Source: Arthrobacter sp. APC 3897 (GTDB taxonomy: Bacteria; Actinomycetota; Actinomycetes; Actinomycetales; Micrococcaceae). Taken from it: DNA of 64,000 nucleotides. Of this stretch, positions 63,983-64,000 are shown one piece after another. The stretch spans positions 121,124-185,123 of the forward strand of contig NZ_JASDDG010000002.1 of NCBI RefSeq assembly GCF_030407495.1, in the 5' to 3' direction. Below the pieces are notes generated by a model. That model saw only the letters and a program-made list of their open reading frames with translations. It had not been told where the DNA came from and made no database searches. Each line of letters starts with the position of its first letter. Positions within the stretch are counted from its first letter, which is position 1. Both the position numbers and the translations under genes were made by a program.

Positions 63983-64000
63983 GAAAGAATTACCGCATGG

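Overview
The window looks like a chromosomal segment of a high-GC actinobacterium, most likely Micrococcaceae (Arthrobacter or a close relative). The reasons are GC-rich codon use in most genes, frequent GTG starts, an ECF/Asp23 envelope locus with DUF6286, the DUF3090/SCO1664 gene trio, a GAF-ANTAR regulator and a bkd operon of actinobacterial layout. No tRNA, rRNA or CRISPR array was seen. GC differences mentioned below are impressions from reading, not computed values.

Left edge and catabolic island (1-17.2 kb). An AGCS sodium:alanine symporter cut by the window edge is followed by about 1.5 kb of gene wreckage: a frameshifted IS30-type transposase and the tail of a short-chain dehydrogenase. 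From 2.6 to 16.4 kb lies a cluster with visibly lower GC. A minus-strand operon encodes an alcohol dehydrogenase, aldehyde dehydrogenase, amidohydrolase, adenylate-forming ligase and nitronate monooxygenase-like protein, preceded by an alpha/beta hydrolase. The plus strand has a GntR regulator, a hydantoinase-like cyclic amidase, an N-carbamoylsarcosine-amidase-like enzyme and a complete TRAP transporter. The probable job is uptake and hydrolysis of a cyclic amide, imide or hydantoin followed by oxidation of the product. A broken ABC-permease tail lies at the right border. Relics on both sides suggest horizontal insertion.

Glycine/serine block (17.2-27.1 kb). A tandem glycine riboswitch precedes gcvP-gcvT-gcvH-glyA-sdaA, which together convert glycine to one-carbon units, serine and pyruvate. 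A CycA-like permease is divergent.

Housekeeping and envelope block (27.1-44.2 kb). This holds the histidine phosphatase/DUF3090/SCO1664 trio, a divergent envelope-stress locus, malate synthase, alanine dehydrogenase, a GAF-ANTAR regulator, a large-subunit catalase and an FMN reductase. In the envelope locus an ECF sigma factor overlaps a protein that joins a zinc anti-sigma motif to an Asp23-like region, with several more Asp23/AmaP/DUF6286 genes.

Possible peptide-modification locus (44.2-45.5 kb). A stand-alone lantibiotic-dehydratase C-terminal (SpaB_C) protein is preceded by an 8-codon ORF with a strong ribosome binding site and followed by a 63-residue protein. No dehydratase, YcaO or P450 gene is near. 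This is the best candidate for something undescribed.

C4-sugar block (45.8-55.1 kb). Two divergent arms surround a GntR regulator: GntP permease, SDR and sugar isomerase on one side; dehydrogenase, DhaK-DhaL kinase, TIM-like isomerase, RpiB-like isomerase and LuxR-type regulator on the other. The set resembles tetritol/erythrulose catabolism ending in erythrose-4-phosphate. Both arms carry a CCTATAGGA motif upstream.

Right end (55.1-64 kb). An aminotransferase, the bkd E1alpha-E1beta-E2 operon, a HisC-like aminotransferase, a holin-like membrane protein, and a WXG100-like/alpha-beta hydrolase pair that may be type VII secretion related.
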